Assembly: GCF_022968825.1 (NCBI RefSeq)
Contig: NZ_JALHKS010000002.1
Coordinates: 372,001-436,000, forward strand
DNA from: Chryseobacterium salipaludis
Lineage (GTDB): Bacteria; Bacteroidota; Bacteroidia; Flavobacteriales; Weeksellaceae
DNA: 64,000 nucleotides
Direction of reading: 5' to 3'
Made by a program: the position numbers and the translations under genes. This document shows positions 62,079 to 64,000 of this stretch, piece by piece (positions within the stretch are counted from its first letter, which is position 1; each line of letters begins with the position of its first letter). The notes beneath the pieces are model-generated. The model worked only from the letters and a program-made list of their open reading frames with translations. It ran no database searches and was not told the origin of the DNA.

Positions 62079-63329
62079 ATGAAACTAAGTTCTACCATAC
62101 AAACAATACTTTCGCGCTTTCTGATGTTAGGGCTTAACTTTGGGCTGATCGTGCTCACGACGAACATCTGGGGAAGTGAGGGCAGAGGGGTTATTGCTTT
62201 GCTGCTGGCAGATCTTGCTATTGTAATTTTTGCTACGAACATCTTTGCCGGTAGTGCGGTTTCCTATTTCTCTACGAAATTTTCCACTACAGCGATACTG
62301 AAATATTCCTACCTGTGGTCATTGCTGGCGGGAATGCTGGTTCCTCTTTTCCTGAGCGTCTTCCATAAGATTGACTACCTGTTATATCTGCTGGTTTTAT
62401 CTGTTCTGTCCTCCCTGCTTTCTGCCAATACAAATATGTTTATCGGGTTGCGGAAAATTAAGTCGTTTAATGTTTACACGATTCTTCAGTTTGCGCTTCA
62501 TGTGTTGTTTGTGCTCATATTTGTATTTATCCTCGACTTAAAAAACATTGGTGTTTATTTTATAGCACAGATTGCCGCGCTTGCCCTGTTAACAATAACC
62601 AGCACGGCCCAAATCTTAAACAATAAATCAACAGTCTTTGATACCAAGTTAAAAGCATTACCTTTTTTAATGTTTCAGTACGGCTGGAAAACCCAGCTGA
62701 GTGGCTTTATTCAGTTTTTAAATAACAGATTGTCTTTTTATTTTCTTGAATCAATCCGCGGTCTATCCAGTGTCGGGGTATTTTCGGTAGGAATTGCTTT
62801 TTCAGAAGCAATCTGGGCTGTCAGCCGCAGTTTGGCCGTAGTTTTATATTCTGATCTGGTTAATAGTACAGATGAAGTGCAGAACATTTACCAGACAAAA
62901 GTTTCTCTAAAACTATGCTTTCTATTAACCATCTTTTTCATTGTGTTAATTATCATGATTCCGGATCATTTTTACAGTGTCGTATTCGGAAAAGATTTTA
63001 GCCGCACAAGAGAGATTGTCTGCTGGCTTGCGCCCGGCATCTTAGCCGTTGCTGTGAGTAATATCATGGGGCATTATTTTTCTGCCGTGAATAAACTGAG
63101 GATTCTGAATGTAAAATCTTTGCTGGGGCTCGTGGTAATCGTACCGGCATGTTTGTACGCGATTCCGCGATGGGGACTGCAGGGAGCTGCCGTGGCCACA
63201 ACCTTTTCCTATTGTTTGTCTTCAGCAGTGCTCATCTGGAGTTTTTACCGGATCACGGATTTTAAGTTATCAGATTATCTTATTACGCGCGCAGATGTTC
63301 AGTTGCTTACAAGTAAGTTTCGAAAATAA
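62079..63329 (+). CDS. Polysaccharide flippase (MOP/Wzx-like)
   Basis: 416 residues with twelve or so membrane helices and no soluble domains; the pattern (LSRFLMLGLNFGLIVLTTNI, GSEGRGVIALLLADLAIVIF) is that of MOP-family polysaccharide exporters (Wzx, MurJ). It moves lipid-linked sugars across the inner membrane. A frame open from 61884 adds 65 residues that overlap the glycosyltransferase gene and lack a membrane start; ATG 62079, one base after that gene's stop, is chosen. Coupled translation with the glycosyltransferase is likely. Confidence 0.88.
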   Translation: MKLSSTIQTILSRFLMLGLNFGLIVLTTNIWGSEGRGVIALLLADLAIVIFATNIFAGSAVSYFSTKFSTTAILKYSYLWSLLAGMLVPLFLSVFHKIDYLLYLLVLSVLSSLLSANTNMFIGLRKIKSFNVYTILQFALHVLFVLIFVFILDLKNIGVYFIAQIAALALLTITSTAQILNNKSTVFDTKLKALPFLMFQYGWKTQLSGFIQFLNNRLSFYFLESIRGLSSVGVFSVGIAFSEAIWAVSRSLAVVLYSDLVNSTDEVQNIYQTKVSLKLCFLLTIFFIVLIIMIPDHFYSVVFGKDFSRTREIVCWLAPGILAVAVSNIMGHYFSAVNKLRILNVKSLLGLVVIVPACLYAIPRWGLQGAAVATTFSYCLSSAVLIWSFYRITDFKLSDYLITRADVQLLTSKFRK

Positions 63330-63394
63330 AAGGCAAATACGTTTTCTCTTCTAAAGAAATTAATGTCAGCATCATTAAAGCCCGCTGATATCCT

Positions 63395-63402
63395 TATCTT
63401 TG
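63395..63402 (+). promoter_or_regulatory. -7 promoter box (TATCTTTG), possibly leaderless
   Basis: Exact TAnnTTTG match ending only four bases before the ATG at 63407; transcription would start at or next to the start codon. Confidence 0.5.
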
Positions 63403-63406
63403 ACTT

Positions 63407-63904
63407 ATGAAAAATGCTGCGGCTTTATTCTTTTTTGCCTTCGTGATATTGCTGTCCTGCCGGCCGGATGAGGGAGGGTTGCAACAGATTGACCAGGTGT
63501 TGCATATCTACCTTGATTCTGCCAAAACTGATATGCTGAATAATAACATTCCCGGCGCGTACCGGAGTTTTCAGGTAAATGATGTGTACGGCATTACGGA
63601 TAATGCACCGGTTTCTTTGTCTTTAAAAAAAGATGCAGATACCATCAGTTATCTGGAATATGTGGCCGGTGCCAAACGGATGATTATCGATTCCTCCGCG
63701 CTGCGGCGAACCTATGAATCCAAACTGGCGTTTGCTTTCATTAAAAAAAAGAATGACTCCACGAATGTTACCATTAATGACACCATGCGTATCCGTTACT
63801 ACTGGACACCGGAGTTGTTCCGCGTGGAAACGGTTTATTACAATAATCAGTTGAAGTATACCAACGCCGGTGAGACGCCTCATATCGTGCGCATCACCAA
63901 ATAA
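63407..63904 (+). CDS. Small lipoprotein, unknown function
   Basis: 165 residues with a lipobox (ILLSC). The mature part is mixed alpha-beta: an N-terminal helix (LQQIDQVLHIYLDSAKTDML), then strands with TISYLEYVAGAKRMI and FIKKKNDSTNVTINDTMRIR. The C-terminus carries YYWTPELFRVETVYYNNQLK, giving an overall charged, tyrosine-rich surface. No family recognised. It has a promoter box ending four bases before the start, so its mRNA may be leaderless. Confidence 0.72.
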   Translation: MKNAAALFFFAFVILLSCRPDEGGLQQIDQVLHIYLDSAKTDMLNNNIPGAYRSFQVNDVYGITDNAPVSLSLKKDADTISYLEYVAGAKRMIIDSSALRRTYESKLAFAFIKKKNDSTNVTINDTMRIRYYWTPELFRVETVYYNNQLKYTNAGETPHIVRITK

Positions 63905-63908
63905 TTCT

Positions 63909-63916
63909 TACATTTG
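63909..63916 (+). promoter_or_regulatory. -7 promoter box (TACATTTG) for serS
   Basis: Exact TAnnTTTG match, four bases after the lipoprotein stop and 43 bases before the serS ATG. Confidence 0.6.
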
Positions 63917-63920
63917 CTTT

Positions 63921-63938
63921 CCTGCTGAAAAAAGCAGG
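63921..63938 (+). other. Hairpin in the serS leader
   Basis: A perfect 6-bp stem (CCTGCT at 63921-63926, AGCAGG at 63933-63938) with loop GAAAAA and no clear T-tract. It starts near the predicted transcription start of serS, so it could also act as a 5' mRNA stabiliser or a weak terminator for the lipoprotein gene. Confidence 0.4.
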
Positions 63939-63959
63939 TTCTATTATTAAAATCTGACT

Positions 63960-64000
63960 ATGTTACAGGTACATTTCCTCCGTGAAAACAAAGAGCGCGT
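63960..64000 (+). CDS. serS: Seryl-tRNA synthetase, N-terminal fragment (cut by window edge)
   Basis: Only 13 codons are visible, but MLQVHFLRENKERV is the characteristic start of bacterial seryl-tRNA synthetases (the tRNA-binding coiled-coil arm begins here). The ATG lies 43 bases after a TACATTTG promoter box and just after a leader hairpin. The rest of the gene is outside the window. Confidence 0.7.
   Translation, partial: MLQVHFLRENKER

Overview
The window is chromosomal DNA from a member of the Bacteroidota, most likely class Flavobacteriia and close to Chryseobacterium/Kaistella (Weeksellaceae). The evidence is the gene content (DUF4835, DUF5687, DUF4251, an LptE-linked acidic protein, an Rpb6-type omega subunit, a T9SS C-terminal sorting domain, class I and class II fumarases, MiaB next to a sigma-54 activator) and the promoter style. 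At least nineteen genes have a TAnnTTTG box, the Bacteroidota -7 element, shortly upstream of the start codon. I saw no rRNA, tRNA, CRISPR array, insertion sequence or prophage.

Layout. 1-4660 (minus): an apparent copper-uptake/handling cluster with a small Cys-rich protein, a YtkA-like Met/His-rich lipoprotein and an OprC-like TonB receptor carrying CxxxM and HxM motifs, followed by a TauE/SafE permease and an MliC-like lipoprotein under a separate promoter. 4891-8075: a DnaQ-type exonuclease with a decayed GIY-YIG domain, then lysA preceded by a 25-codon lysine-containing reading frame and a strong intrinsic terminator (a possible attenuator), and a secreted TonB-C-like protein. 8313-13606: miaB, sigma-54 activator, lptE and a large acidic protein. 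13633-15381 (minus): rnpA, tcdA, tatD. 15469-21597: tetR, bamD, rpoZ/omega, coaBC, DUF4835, recN. 21660-22949: a T9SS secreted-protein gene broken by two frameshifts and two nonsense codons. 23277-25487: DUF5687 permease plus ABC ATPase. 25656-27872: ECF sigma factor, overlapping membrane anti-sigma candidate and outer-membrane barrel. 27927-31204: divergent fumC and class I fumarase, separated by a GC-rich palindromic repeat. 31294-35714: small membrane protein, prfA, two small lipoproteins, methylmalonyl-CoA mutase. 35792-43702: pepT, HMG-CoA lyase, two OsmC paralogues, a minus operon (cytochrome c, csaA-like, exonuclease, SufT-like), meaB, DUF4251, M48 protease. 43736-48877 (minus): folD-queE-sugar transferase-mlaE-mlaF-barrel. 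49012-54689 (minus): pgi, lipoprotein, AI-2E transporter, lon. 54929-60850: PpiD-like foldase, MCE/MlaD protein, membrane Fe-S protein, CCG-domain protein, conserved protein of unknown function. 60947-64000: glycosyltransferase, flippase, lipoprotein and the first codons of serS.

Functionally the window is mostly housekeeping with a strong cell-envelope theme (BamD, LptE, PpiD, RNase P, MlaDEF parts, polysaccharide genes), plus propionate/leucine carbon metabolism (mutase with its MeaB chaperone, HMG-CoA lyase). The items most worth following up are the lysA leader, the palindromic repeat, the multiply broken T9SS gene, the copper cluster, the MCE-redox operon and the OsmC pair in which one copy has lost a catalytic cysteine.
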